The position numbers were made by a program, and so were the translations under genes. The notes beneath the pieces were generated by a model. It saw only the letters and a list, made by a program, of their open reading frames with translations, ran no database searches and had not been told where the DNA came from. From an uncultured Oscillospiraceae bacterium (GTDB lineage: Bacteria > Bacillota > Clostridia > Oscillospirales > Oscillospiraceae), in assembly GCA_947169975.1 (NCBI GenBank), contig CAMVRT010000016.1, forward strand, positions 1 through 49,250: DNA of 49,250 nucleotides. The letters are read 5' to 3'. Every line of letters starts with the position of its first letter. Within the stretch, counting starts at the first letter, position 1. This document shows, in pieces, positions 1 to 8,816 of this stretch.

Positions 1-141
1 TTTTTCTGCTTGACTGGTGCTCTTTTTTACGCGTTATTTTGCAACGCGCCCTTCTTGTAGCCTTTGCAATGACTGTTATTCCTATGCCTCGATTACTTCC
101 TTATTAGGCAGTGGCAAAAGGCGCAGGCCCTCGTTTTTTAC

Positions 142-1278
142 TTACTCGCCGGATTCCGGCTTCTCAAACTCCGCGGCCACCTGCTGCAGCAGCTCCCGGA
201 TGGGCAGATGCTGGGGGCAGGCCTCCTCGCACTGGCCGCACTGGACGCATTGGGAGGCCTTGGCGGTGTTCTGGGTGATGGTCTCGTAGTAGAAATCCGC
301 GTTCCAGTCCTGGAAACGCTTTTTGTTGTTCATGCAGGAGAACAGCCGGGGGATGCGGATGCCCATGGGACAACCGTCGGTGCAGTAGCGGCAGTCGGTG
401 CAGGGGATGAGGTTCATGCTGCGGAAGATCTCGCACACCTTGTCCACGGCGGCCCGCTCGGTCTCGTTCAGCGGCTGGAAATCCCGCATGAAGCCGATGT
501 TGTCCGCCATCTGGGCGGTGTCGCTCATGCCGCTGAGCACCATGAACATCTGGGGGAAGCCGGCGGCGAAGCGGATGGCGTAGCTGGCGTCGCTGCCGCC
601 GTTCAAGTCCGCCAGCACCTGATGGGCCTCGTCCGGCAGCCGCACCAGGTTGCCGCCCTTCACCGGCTCCATGACGATGACAGGCTTGCCGAATTTCTCG
701 CACACCTCGTAGACCTTCCGGCTCTCCACGGAGGCGTCCTCGTAGTCGGCGTAGTTGAACTGGATCTGCACCACCTCGATCTGGGGGTACTCGGTGAGGA
801 TCTGCTCCAGCACCGCGGCCTTGTCGTGGAAGGAGATGCCCACGTGGCGGATATAGCCCTGCTCCTTCAGGGCAAAGGCCGTCTCATAGGCCCGGCAGGC
901 CTTGAACTTCTGGAAGTTGTCGGCGTTCTGGGCGTGCATCAGGTAGAAGTCGAAGTATTCCACCCCGCAGGCGGCCAGCTGCTGTTTGAAGAGGGGCACG
1001 ATGTCCGCCTCACTGTTGAAATAGGGGGCGGTCAGCTTGTCGGTAAGGATGAAGCGGTCACGGGGATAGCGGCGGGCAAGGCCGTCCCGGATGGCGGTCT
1101 CGCTGCGGCCGCCGATGTAGCCGTGGGCGGTGTCAAAATAGTTGAAGCCGGCGGCGAGGAAATCGTCCACCATCTGCTCGAACTGGGGCTGATCCACCTC
1201 TTTCTCGATCATGGGCAGGCGCATGCAGCCGAAGCCGAAGTTCCCGTTGACCTCGGGGAAAAAGCGATTGCGTTCCAT
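142..1278 (-). CDS. Aldo/keto reductase with C-terminal 4Fe-4S ferredoxin-like domain
   Basis: 378 aa. The N-terminal ~280 residues form an aldo/keto reductase barrel. The catalytic tetrad is visible as Asp49 (YFDTAHGY), Tyr54, Lys81 (TDKLTA) and His115 (YLMHAQN). The C-terminal ~90 residues carry two CxxCxxCxxxCP clusters (CTDCRYCTDGCP and CVQCGQCEEACP), as in the clostridial 'aldo/keto reductase plus 4Fe-4S' family. Those proteins are thought to couple NAD(P)H and iron-sulfur electron transfer. The substrate cannot be read from sequence. The gene is monocistronic and divergent from the GH2 gene. A TTGACA lies at 1349-1354 on the minus strand, but its spacing to the AT-rich -10 candidate is too long to be convincing. 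Positions 1-141 downstream hold no gene I can support. Confidence 0.93.
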   Translation of the reverse strand: MERNRFFPEVNGNFGFGCMRLPMIEKEVDQPQFEQMVDDFLAAGFNYFDTAHGYIGGRSETAIRDGLARRYPRDRFILTDKLTAPYFNSEADIVPLFKQQLAACGVEYFDFYLMHAQNADNFQKFKACRAYETAFALKEQGYIRHVGISFHDKAAVLEQILTEYPQIEVVQIQFNYADYEDASVESRKVYEVCEKFGKPVIVMEPVKGGNLVRLPDEAHQVLADLNGGSDASYAIRFAAGFPQMFMVLSGMSDTAQMADNIGFMRDFQPLNETERAAVDKVCEIFRSMNLIPCTDCRYCTDGCPMGIRIPRLFSCMNNKKRFQDWNADFYYETITQNTAKASQCVQCGQCEEACPQHLPIRELLQQVAAEFEKPESGE

Positions 1279-1382
1279 AGGATACCTCCGTTCTCTGGGG
1301 ATGAAATGAGCGTGTCTTCCCTATTATGATGGGGGAAAACGGGGGATCTGTCAAGAAAAAATTTGCGCGTCCGTTTCTGTTC

Positions 1383-1411
1383 TTGTCAGCCCGGCTTTGT
1401 CATGTTATAAT
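1383..1411 (+). promoter_or_regulatory. SigA-type promoter of the GH2 gene
   Basis: TTGTCA (1383-1388), 17-bp spacer, TATAAT (1406-1411). It lies 70 bp before the chosen ATG at 1481. The -10 overlaps an in-frame ATG at 1397, which argues against that upstream start. Confidence 0.75.
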
Positions 1412-1428
1412 AACAATGGCAGATTAGA

Positions 1429-1449
1429 ATGCATTTTTGTATGCATTTT
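1429..1449 (+). promoter_or_regulatory. Tandem ATGCATTTT repeat, possible operator
   Basis: Two copies of ATGCATTTT at 1429-1437 and 1441-1449, 12 bp apart (about one helical turn), sit in the 5' leader just downstream of the GH2 promoter. Each contains the palindrome ATGCAT. The position suits a repressor site for sugar control. The regulator is not in the window. Confidence 0.3.
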
Positions 1450-1480
1450 GTCCAACACAAGGCGGAGAGGAGCGGATGCC

Positions 1481-3880
1481 ATGACGCAGCATTTCGACCT
1501 GAACAACGGCTGGGAGTTTGCCGAAGCCTTTACCGAGGCGGCGCTGACCGACCCCCATGCCGGGGATTTTGTCCCCGTGCGTCTGCCCCACACCTGCGCC
1601 GAAACACCCTATGATTACTTTGACGAGTCCGTCTACCAGATGGACTGCCTCTACCGCCGCACCCTGACCGTGCCGGAGAGCTGGGCGGGCAAATCCATCC
1701 TGCTGACCTTCGGCGCCGCCGGCCACTGCGCCCGGGTGTATCTGGACGGCGAGCTGATCTTCGAGCACCGCTGCGGCTACACCGCCTTTACCGTGGACCT
1801 GACCGGCCGGGCGATCCCCGGACGCACCCATCTGCTGGCCGTCCGGGTGGACAGCCGGGAGACGCTGGATCAGCCGCCCTTCGGCTTTGTCATCGACTAC
1901 ATGACCTACGGCGGCCTCTACCGGGAGGCGTGGCTGGAGGTGAAGGAGAGCGCCCACATCGCCGACGTGTTCGCCAGACCCCGCATCGACGGCACTGTGG
2001 AGAGCGATGTGCTGTGCCGCGGCCTCGCCGACGGGACGTATGACATCCGCCAAGCCCTGCGGCTGGAGCGGGATGAGCCGGGGCGCTGCACCGTCTCCGT
2101 CAGCGGCACGGGGCAGGCCGAGACCTGCGTCCCTGTGACGATGAAGGCTTCCGATATCCGCCTGTGGGATATCGACCGCCCCATCCTCTACACATTGACC
2201 ACCGAGCTGCTGCGAAACGGCGAGGTGCTGGACCGCCACACCGTCCGCATCGGCTTCCGGGAGATCCGGTTTGAAGCCGACGGCTTCTACCTCAACGGCC
2301 GCAAGGTGAAGCTCCGGGGCCTGAACCGCCACCAGAGCTATCCCTACGTGGGCTACGCCATGCCCGCATCCATGCAGCGGATGGACGCGGATGTTCTGAA
2401 GAAGGAGCTGGGGCTCAACGCCGTGCGCACCTCCCACTATCCCCAGTCCCAACACTTTATCGACCGCTGCGACGAGCTGGGCCTGCTGGTGTTCACCGAG
2501 ATCCCCGGCTGGCAGCACATCGGGCAGAGCGACGACTGGCGGCGCCAGGCGGTGGAGAACGTGGCCGAGATGGTGAAGCAGTACCGCAACCACCCGTCCA
2601 TCATCCTCTGGGGCGTGCGCATCAACGAGTCCAGGGACGACGACGCGCTGTACGCGAAAACCAACGAGACGGCCCGGCGGCTGGATCCCACCCGTCCCAC
2701 CGGCGGCGTGCGGTGCAGCAAGAAGAGCCATTTGCTGGAGGACGTCTACACCTATAACGATTTCGTCCACGACGGTCAGCAGAGGGGCTGTGAGCCCAAG
2801 AAAAACGTGACCTCCGATATGGCCAGGCCGTATCTCATCAGCGAGTACAACGGCCACATGTTCCCCACCAAGATGTTCGACAGCGAGCCGCACCTCGCCG
2901 AGCACACCCTGCGCCACGCCAACGTGCTGGACGCGGTGGCGGCGGAGAGCGACATCGCCGGCAGCTTCGGCTGGTGCATGGCGGACTACAACACCCATCA
3001 GGACTTCGGCAGCGGGGATCGCATCTGCTACCACGGCGTGCTGGATATGTTCCGCAACCCCAAGCCGGCGGCGGCAGTGTACGCGGTGGAGCAGGACGAG
3101 ACGCCTGTGCTGGAGATCAGCTCCGACATGGCCATCGGCGAGCATCCCGCCAGCAATCTGGGGAAGATCTACATCCTCACCAACGCCGACAGCGTGCGCA
3201 TGTACCGCAACGGCGTGCTGCTCCACGAGTACACCCACGCCGACAGTCCCTATAAGCACCTGCGGCGCGGGCCTATCCTCATCACCGATTTCATCGGCCC
3301 GCGGCTGGAGCGGGAGGAGGGCATGCCCCCCAAACAGGCACAGCTGGTGAAGGATATCCTCAACTACAGTGCCGTCAACGGCTTTGCCAGGCTGCCGCCG
3401 AAGATCATGGCAAAGGCCGGCGTGGCCATGGCCAAATACCGCATGACCTTCCAGGACGCCTATGACCTGTACGGCAAGTACATCGGCAACTGGGGCGATG
3501 TGGCGGTGACCTTCCGCTTTGAGGCCGTGAAGAACGGCAAGGTGGTGAAAACCGTGGAGAAAACGCCCATGCGCCGGATGACGCTGGACGTGAAGGCGGA
3601 TCACACCGAGCTGCGGGAGGGCGCCACCTATGACGTTGCCGCCGTCCGGGTGGTGGCCAGAGACCAGAGCGGCAACCGGCTCCCCTTCTGCAACGAGACG
3701 GTGGAGCTGATGACAGACGGTCCCGTGGAGATCATCGGGCCGAGGCTGATGCAGCTGCGGGGCGGCTGCGGCGGCACCTATGTAAAAACCACCGGCGGTT
3801 GCGGCCCGGGCGTGCTGACGCTCCGCTGCGGTCAGGCCGAAACGGTATGTGTTTCATTTCAAATTGAGAGAGAGCAATAA
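1481..3880 (+). CDS. Glycoside hydrolase family 2 (beta-galactosidase/beta-glucuronidase-like)
   Basis: 799 aa from ATG 1481, preceded by GGAGAGG about 10 nt upstream. An in-frame ATG at 1397 lies on the promoter -10 and is rejected. Domain order is typical of GH2: a jelly-roll sugar-binding domain (about 1-170), an immunoglobulin-like domain (about 175-265), then the TIM barrel with the LRGLNRHQ motif. The general acid/base is probably Glu383 (WGVRINES) and the nucleophile Glu455 (LISEYNG). The acid/base motif has a two-residue difference from the usual W-x-NE. A further ~250 residues of beta-rich C-terminal domain follow. There is no signal peptide, so it should act in the cytoplasm on sugars imported by the downstream transporters. 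It begins a co-directional cluster and the next gene follows after 12 bp. The exact linkage hydrolysed is not predictable. Confidence 0.92.
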   Translation: MTQHFDLNNGWEFAEAFTEAALTDPHAGDFVPVRLPHTCAETPYDYFDESVYQMDCLYRRTLTVPESWAGKSILLTFGAAGHCARVYLDGELIFEHRCGYTAFTVDLTGRAIPGRTHLLAVRVDSRETLDQPPFGFVIDYMTYGGLYREAWLEVKESAHIADVFARPRIDGTVESDVLCRGLADGTYDIRQALRLERDEPGRCTVSVSGTGQAETCVPVTMKASDIRLWDIDRPILYTLTTELLRNGEVLDRHTVRIGFREIRFEADGFYLNGRKVKLRGLNRHQSYPYVGYAMPASMQRMDADVLKKELGLNAVRTSHYPQSQHFIDRCDELGLLVFTEIPGWQHIGQSDDWRRQAVENVAEMVKQYRNHPSIILWGVRINESRDDDALYAKTNETARRLDPTRPTGGVRCSKKSHLLEDVYTYNDFVHDGQQRGCEPKKNVTSDMARPYLISEYNGHMFPTKMFDSEPHLAEHTLRHANVLDAVAAESDIAGSFGWCMADYNTHQDFGSGDRICYHGVLDMFRNPKPAAAVYAVEQDETPVLEISSDMAIGEHPASNLGKIYILTNADSVRMYRNGVLLHEYTHADSPYKHLRRGPILITDFIGPRLEREEGMPPKQAQLVKDILNYSAVNGFARLPPKIMAKAGVAMAKYRMTFQDAYDLYGKYIGNWGDVAVTFRFEAVKNGKVVKTVEKTPMRRMTLDVKADHTELREGATYDVAAVRVVARDQSGNRLPFCNETVELMTDGPVEIIGPRLMQLRGGCGGTYVKTTGGCGPGVLTLRCGQAETVCVSFQIEREQ

Positions 3881-3892
3881 AAAGGAGGGCCT

Positions 3893-5359
3893 ATGCAAGA
3901 CAAATCCAAGATCATCTTCGGCAACGTCATGTCCGGCGGCGACTTCCGCAAGGCGGAGAAATCCAAGAAGAAGTTTGCCCGCAAGTTCGGCGACGACGCC
4001 GGAACGCCCCATCCAGCCATTGTGGTGGAGAATCCCCACATCGGGCCGCTGCTGGGCGTGAAGGATATCCGCATCCAGGACGGCAAGGGCGACGCCCCCT
4101 TCGACACGGAGAAGGGCATCATCGTGGGCAACATCCGCATGGGCTTCGGCCACTACCGCATCTCCATGGCCATGGCCTCCGCCGCCCGGGCGCTGGGCTA
4201 TCAGCCCTACTGGATGGATCTGAACTCCTATCCCGACACCACCTGCACCAAGGTCATCGGCGCGCAGAACGACCTGTACTCCATGGGATCCCGCATCTCC
4301 CAGAAGAGCAAGCTGTTCAACAAGCTGGTCTGGGAGCCCATGAACTATGAGGGTTTCCGCAAGCTGAGCTACAACGCCTCCGACCAGAAGAACGCCGAGC
4401 TCATGGCCCCCGTGTTTCAGAATGTGCCCAAGGACATCCCGGTGATCGGCACCCACGTCTGGCCCGCCCAGGCCGCCATCCACGCCGGTATGAAGTACGT
4501 GGTCAACGCCATCCCTGACAACTGGCCCATGGCGCTCCACCTGGCCGAGGGCAGCGTACACACCATCCAGACCCACTTCGCCTATCAGGGCTACCGCGTC
4601 CTCAACGGCATGGCCGGAGACAAGGTATTGAAGCCCATGCCGGAGGACAGCCTGGTCTACACCGGCCACTACATCGACGACGAGCTGGTGCGGAACATCG
4701 AGTCCGACTGTGCCGCCCGTATGGCCCGGAAGGAGCAGGGCAAGCCCATGCGCTTCCTGCTGACCATCGGCGGCGCCGGCGCCCAGAAGGAGATCTTCGC
4801 CGCCATCATCCGCTACCTGCTGCCCATGATCGAATCCGGCAAGGCCGCCCTGTACGTCAACGTGGGCGACTACCGCAACGTGTGGGATGAGCTGGTGCGG
4901 GAGATCCCGGGCCTTTCCGGCGTATCCACCGAGCACTTTGAGGACTGGGCCGAGACCCAGCAGTTCGCCGAGGCCGCCGTCACCGGCGAGGTCACCGGCG
5001 TCCACGCCTTCTACCACGGCAACATCTTCCAGGCGGTGTACGCCACCAATTTGCTGATGCGCAGCTGCGACGTGCTGGTCACCAAGCCCAGTGAGCTGGC
5101 CTTCTACCCCGTGCCCAAGCTGTTCATCCGCCGCATCGGCGGCCACGAGCAGTGGGGCGCCGTCCACTCCGCCGAGATCGGCGACGGCACCCTGGAGTGC
5201 CGCGACATCCCCCATACCCTGCAGATGATCGAGCTGTTCATGAACGATCATGTGACGCTGCGGGATATGTGCGACAACATCATGCGCAACAAGTCCATGG
5301 GTATCTACGACGGCGCCTACAAGGTGGTCGAGCTGGCCATGGGCCTGCGTAAGCGCTGA
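3893..5359 (+). CDS. Cytoplasmic GT-B-like protein of unknown substrate
   Basis: 488 aa, starting 12 bp after the GH2 gene with a strong AAGGAGGG site, so almost certainly cotranscribed. I cannot assign an enzyme. Two regions recall GT-B glycosyltransferases of the MurG/MGDG-synthase type: a Gly/His motif near residue 80 (GNIRMGFGHYR) and a mid-protein LLTIGGAGAQ strand-loop followed near the C-terminus by KPSELAFYPVPKL and GGHE, where such enzymes bind the donor nucleotide or phosphate. There is no signal peptide or membrane segment. Its place between a GH2 and sugar symporters suggests a phosphorylase-like or glycosyl-transfer role. That role is inference; the fold itself is moderately supported. 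A large uncharacterised (DUF) family is the likely database hit. Confidence 0.8.
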   Translation: MQDKSKIIFGNVMSGGDFRKAEKSKKKFARKFGDDAGTPHPAIVVENPHIGPLLGVKDIRIQDGKGDAPFDTEKGIIVGNIRMGFGHYRISMAMASAARALGYQPYWMDLNSYPDTTCTKVIGAQNDLYSMGSRISQKSKLFNKLVWEPMNYEGFRKLSYNASDQKNAELMAPVFQNVPKDIPVIGTHVWPAQAAIHAGMKYVVNAIPDNWPMALHLAEGSVHTIQTHFAYQGYRVLNGMAGDKVLKPMPEDSLVYTGHYIDDELVRNIESDCAARMARKEQGKPMRFLLTIGGAGAQKEIFAAIIRYLLPMIESGKAALYVNVGDYRNVWDELVREIPGLSGVSTEHFEDWAETQQFAEAAVTGEVTGVHAFYHGNIFQAVYATNLLMRSCDVLVTKPSELAFYPVPKLFIRRIGGHEQWGAVHSAEIGDGTLECRDIPHTLQMIELFMNDHVTLRDMCDNIMRNKSMGIYDGAYKVVELAMGLRKR

Positions 5360-5570
5360 CGAAACCCACTTCGGCGCTTTGCGGTCCTTTTCCGCCACGA
5401 TTTTGCCTCGAAATCTTGAAATACACAAAGTATTCCTGCGACTTCTCGTCTTTATCGTGACGAAAAAATCCCTGCAAATCGCTCTTGCGGGCTTCATCAT
5501 TGCTTTCTTGAAGAAAAATAAATAATCCACCCCATTGCGCCGCGGTCTGAAGCGGGAAATCAATAAGAAC

Positions 5571-5614
5571 AGGAGGGAAATATTATTTCAGACGTAATAT
5601 TTCGCAATACCATG
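5571..5614 (+). promoter_or_regulatory. Shine-Dalgarno separated from ATG by a perfect hairpin
   Basis: AGGAGG (5571-5576) lies 35 nt before the ATG at 5612, much too far for normal initiation. Between them is a perfect 9-bp inverted repeat: GAAATATTA at 5577-5585, TAATATTTC at 5595-5603, with a 9-nt loop. If the hairpin forms, the gap shrinks to GCAATACC, exactly 8 nt. The alternative is a rare ATT start at 5582 or 5585, which is in frame and 5-8 nt from the same site. Confidence 0.6.
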
Positions 5615-7021
5615 AAAAGACTGACCAAAAAGCAGATGATCATCTTCGCCATCGGCCAGCTGGGCTGGTCCACCCTCAGCGGCATCATCGGCGCCTGGTT
5701 CGTGACCTTCTATCTGCCCACCGAGGGCGATATCGCCGTCGGCGCCATCCAGTACATCCGGCCCGGTCTGGTGATTCTCGGCTTCCTGACGATCCTGGGT
5801 CTCATCACCGCCTGCAGCCGTCTGTTCGACGCCATCACCGACCCGCTGATCGCCAGCATGTCCGACCGCAGCAAGAACCCCAAGGGCAGACGCATTCCCT
5901 TCATGAGAGTGGCGGCGATCCCCCTGTCCATTGTCACCGTCCTTCTGTTCTGCGCTCCCGCCGGCAATTTTGCAACGGGCAACGCCAACGTGCTGAACAT
6001 CATCTGGATCTCCGTGTTCGTGGTCCTGTTCTACCTGTTCATGACCATGTACTGCACGCCCTACAACGCCCTGATCTCCGAGTTCGGCAAGACCCAGGAC
6101 GACAGAATGTTCATCTCCACCTCCATCTCCCTGACCTTCTTCGCCGGCACCATGCTGGCCTACACCCCCTTTGTGTTCGCCGGCATGCTCCGCGGCGCCG
6201 TGGGTTTTGCCTGGAGCTACCGCATCTGCTTCATCGTGCTGGCCGTCATCGCCTGCGTGTGCATGCTGCTGCCCACCTTCCTGCTCAATGAAAAGGAGTT
6301 CGTGGACACCGCTCCCTCCCAGACCGACATGATCAAGTCCCTGATCGCCACCTTCAAAAACCGGGAGTTCCGCGTGTTTGCCGGCTCCGACATCATGTAC
6401 TGGGTCGGCCTGACCCTGTTCCAGACCGGCCTGCCCTTCTTCGTCAAGGTCTCCATGGGCCTGGATGAGAGCTACACCATGATCTTCATGGGCGGCATGA
6501 CCGTGCTTTCCGCCTGCTTCTATCCCTTCGTCACCGGGTTTGTCAAGAAGTTCGGCAAGAAGAAGCTGGTGATCCTTGCCTTCCTGGGTCTGGCCGTTGA
6601 CTATCTGGTCACCGCGCTCATCGGCATCGGCTCCTTCAAGGGCATGATCCCCGGCGTGCTGATCTGCATCCTCGCCGCCATCCCCATGGCCCTGCTGGGC
6701 ATCATCCCCCAGTCCATCGTGGCTGACGTGGCCGAGGCTGACGGCATCGTCACCGGCGAGAACCGGGAGGGCATGTTCTTTGCCGCCCGCACCTTCGCCA
6801 TGAAGTGGGGCCAGGCGCTGGCCATGCTGATCTTCACCTCTCTGGCCATTATCGGCACCACCCAGAACGCCAACTCCAACGACATCACCGCCTCCGCCCT
6901 GGGTCTGCGTGTGGTGGCCATTGTTGCCCTCTGCTTCTGCGTGCTGGGCGCCGTGATCCTGGCTCTCTACAACGAGAAGAAGATCATGAAGACCATCGAC
7001 GACAAGAAGCCCGTCAAGTAA
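5612..7021 (+). CDS. GPH-type (MelB-like) sugar:cation symporter, MFS
   Basis: 469 aa with about twelve hydrophobic segments. The glycoside-pentoside-hexuronide family signature is clear after the second helix: RLFDAITDPLIASMSDR, then GRRIPFMR. The acidic residues on helix II are those that bind the coupling cation and sugar in MelB. It probably imports a glycoside or its breakdown product for the GH2 enzyme upstream. The start is taken as ATG 5612 (MKRLTKKQ). The long gap to the Shine-Dalgarno is described separately, and initiation at an in-frame ATT 27-30 nt upstream would add nine or ten residues. The preceding 5360-5570 stretch is lower in GC, has no gene and no clear promoter. A structured repeat follows immediately in the 3' untranslated region. 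Confidence 0.9.
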   Translation: MKRLTKKQMIIFAIGQLGWSTLSGIIGAWFVTFYLPTEGDIAVGAIQYIRPGLVILGFLTILGLITACSRLFDAITDPLIASMSDRSKNPKGRRIPFMRVAAIPLSIVTVLLFCAPAGNFATGNANVLNIIWISVFVVLFYLFMTMYCTPYNALISEFGKTQDDRMFISTSISLTFFAGTMLAYTPFVFAGMLRGAVGFAWSYRICFIVLAVIACVCMLLPTFLLNEKEFVDTAPSQTDMIKSLIATFKNREFRVFAGSDIMYWVGLTLFQTGLPFFVKVSMGLDESYTMIFMGGMTVLSACFYPFVTGFVKKFGKKKLVILAFLGLAVDYLVTALIGIGSFKGMIPGVLICILAAIPMALLGIIPQSIVADVAEADGIVTGENREGMFFAARTFAMKWGQALAMLIFTSLAIIGTTQNANSNDITASALGLRVVAIVALCFCVLGAVILALYNEKKIMKTIDDKKPVK

Positions 7022-7038
7022 ATCCAAGCTACAGACGA

Positions 7039-7267
7039 AAATGCCCGGGATTTGAGGATCCCGGGCATTTCAGACTATAGACAAAGGTAAATGGCCGAAA
7101 GGCTACGATACGCATGGGGGATTGTGAAGGGGGAGGGGACTCCCCCTTCACGTGAAATCCGTGCAAATTCAGGAACATTTTTCAATGTTTCTGAATTTGC
7201 ATTTCAAGCTGTCGACACTTTGTCGACAGCTTGAAATGCCCGGGATTTGAGGATCCCGGGCATTTTT
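7039..7267 (+). repeat. Structured element, copy 1: hairpin - core - same hairpin
   Basis: Two identical 32-bp palindromes (7039-7070 and 7234-7265; 13-bp stem AAATGCCCGGGAT, loop TTGAGG) frame a 163-nt core. Only the downstream palindrome has a T-run, so only it should terminate. Core stems: GTA/TAC (7087-7089 with 7104-7106); GCATGG/CCGTGC (7112-7117 with 7159-7164) enclosing an 11-bp hairpin (7124-7134 with 7141-7151); a 15-bp AT-rich hairpin (7165-7179 with 7184-7198); and an 18-bp hairpin (7199-7216 with 7222-7239) around the loop ACTTT. The last overlaps the 5' arm of the terminal palindrome. Copy 2 is at 8817-9040. No coding potential is seen. Confidence 0.85.
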
Positions 7268-7293
7268 GCGGACGGAGGGCGCAAAATAGCCCC

Positions 7294-7322
7294 TTGCGCC
7301 GTGTCCTGCTCTGGCATATAAT
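7294..7322 (+). promoter_or_regulatory. SigA-type promoter of second GPH transporter
   Basis: TTGCGC (7294-7299), 17-bp spacer, perfect TATAAT (7317-7322), 57 bp before the ATG at 7380. It lies just downstream of the terminator that closes repeat copy 1, so the second transporter has its own transcription unit. Confidence 0.75.
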
Positions 7323-7379
7323 GGAAAAAACCCGGCGGAATCGCGCCGGAGACCGAAAACAAATGAGGAGAGAGAAACC

Positions 7380-8798
7380 ATGAAACTATCCGGAAAGGCG
7401 AGGCTGTCCTACGCTCTTGGCGCTGTGGGCAAGGACATGGTCTACATGCTCTCGGCCAGCTACGTCCTGTACTATTTTCAGGATCTGCTGGGCGTCAGCG
7501 CCGGCGCCATGGGCGTTATCCTGATGGCCGCCCGCGTATTTGACGCCTTCAACGATCCCGTCATGGGCGCCATCGTGGCCAAGACCAAGACCCGCTGGGG
7601 CAAGTTCCGTCCCTGGCTGCTGATCGGCACGCTGACCAACGCCGCCGTGCTGTATCTCATGTTCGCTGCGCCTCCCGCGCTGGACGCCAGAGGCCTGGTT
7701 GCCTACGCCGCCGTGACCTATGTTCTCTGGGGCGTCACCTACACCATGATGGATATCCCCTACTGGTCCATGATCCCCGCCTTCACCGAGGGCGGCAAGG
7801 AGCGTGAAAACCTCACCACCCTGGCCCGCACCGCTGCCGGCGTGGGCAGCGCCATCATCTCCATCGCCACCATGAAGCTGGTCCCCCTGCTGGGCAAGCT
7901 GCTGGGCGGCATGGAGGGCAACGCCGGCGAGATCATCGGCTTCAAATATTTTGCCCTGATCGTTGCTGTTCTGTTCATCGTCTTCACCGTTCTCACCTGC
8001 GTCAACGTCAAGGAAAAGTCCACCGCCGAGATGGAGACCGTTTCCGTCAAGCAGATGTTCCGCGCTCTGGTGCAGAACGATCAGGCCATGACCGTTACCA
8101 TCGCCATCGTGCTCATCAACTGCGCCATCTACATCACCTCCAATCTGGTGATCTACTTCTTCAAGTATGACTTCGGCGGCACGGGTTGGTACGACGCCTA
8201 TTTCCTCTTCAACATGTTCGGCGGCGCCATTCAGGTGCTGAGCATGATGGTGTTCTACCCGGTGCTGCGCAGGAAGTTCACCAGCCTGCAGATCTTCTAC
8301 ATCTGCCTGGGCATGGCCGTGGCCGGCTACGCCATATTGCTGGGACTGGCCTTCACCAACATGTCCAGCGTGTTCCTGCTGTTCATCCCCGCCTTCTTTA
8401 TCTTTGCCGCCAACGGCATGCTGACCGTCATCACCACCGTGTTCCTGGCCAACTCCGTGGACTACGGCCATCTGAAGAACGGCCGCCGTGATGAGTCCGT
8501 CATCTTCTCCATGCAGACCTTTGTGGTGAAGCTGGCCTCCGGCGTGGCCATCCTGATCGCCTCCCTGTGCCTGCAGTTCAACAAGCTGAAGGAGGGCACC
8601 GAGGTCACCGATGCCGACAAGCTGGTAGACTGGTCCCTGGGCGTGTCCGCCGCCTCCAAGACCGGCCTGCGCATGACCATGACCATCATCCCCATCATCG
8701 GCCTGTTCGTGGCCCTGTTCTGGTTCAAAAAGCGCTTCATCCTCAACGATCAGAAGATGCGCGAGATCAACGCCCAGCTGGAGAGCAAGGCGAAGTGA
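7380..8798 (+). CDS. GPH-type sugar:cation symporter, MFS (second)
   Basis: 472 aa, about twelve membrane segments, ATG preceded by GAGGAGAGAG. Family signature: ARVFDAFNDPVMGAI then KTRWGKFRPWLL, the version typical of XynB/UidB/YicJ-like members. It differs strongly in sequence from the symporter at 5612, so the two are not a recent duplication and may carry different glycosides. It has its own promoter upstream and the second structured element downstream. Likely role: uptake of an oligosaccharide or glycoside for the GH2 and GH3 enzymes. The substrate is unknown. Confidence 0.9.
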   Translation: MKLSGKARLSYALGAVGKDMVYMLSASYVLYYFQDLLGVSAGAMGVILMAARVFDAFNDPVMGAIVAKTKTRWGKFRPWLLIGTLTNAAVLYLMFAAPPALDARGLVAYAAVTYVLWGVTYTMMDIPYWSMIPAFTEGGKERENLTTLARTAAGVGSAIISIATMKLVPLLGKLLGGMEGNAGEIIGFKYFALIVAVLFIVFTVLTCVNVKEKSTAEMETVSVKQMFRALVQNDQAMTVTIAIVLINCAIYITSNLVIYFFKYDFGGTGWYDAYFLFNMFGGAIQVLSMMVFYPVLRRKFTSLQIFYICLGMAVAGYAILLGLAFTNMSSVFLLFIPAFFIFAANGMLTVITTVFLANSVDYGHLKNGRRDESVIFSMQTFVVKLASGVAILIASLCLQFNKLKEGTEVTDADKLVDWSLGVSAASKTGLRMTMTIIPIIGLFVALFWFKKRFILNDQKMREINAQLESKAK

Positions 8799-8816
8799 TT
8801 TCCCTGTTTCAAAAAG

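Noticed and set aside
1397-1480. Upstream in-frame ATG for the GH2 gene
   Set aside because: It overlaps the promoter -10, has no Shine-Dalgarno, and the extra 28 residues are unlike GH2 N-termini.
5360-5570. Possible small gene before the first GPH transporter
   Set aside because: The open frames there are short or run antisense into the upstream gene, with no ribosome site. I see only lower-GC non-coding DNA.
7199-7246. Attenuator model: the last core stem competes with the terminal palindrome
   Set aside because: In copy 1 the stems overlap by six bases, but in copy 2 by only one, so mutually exclusive folding is not conserved.
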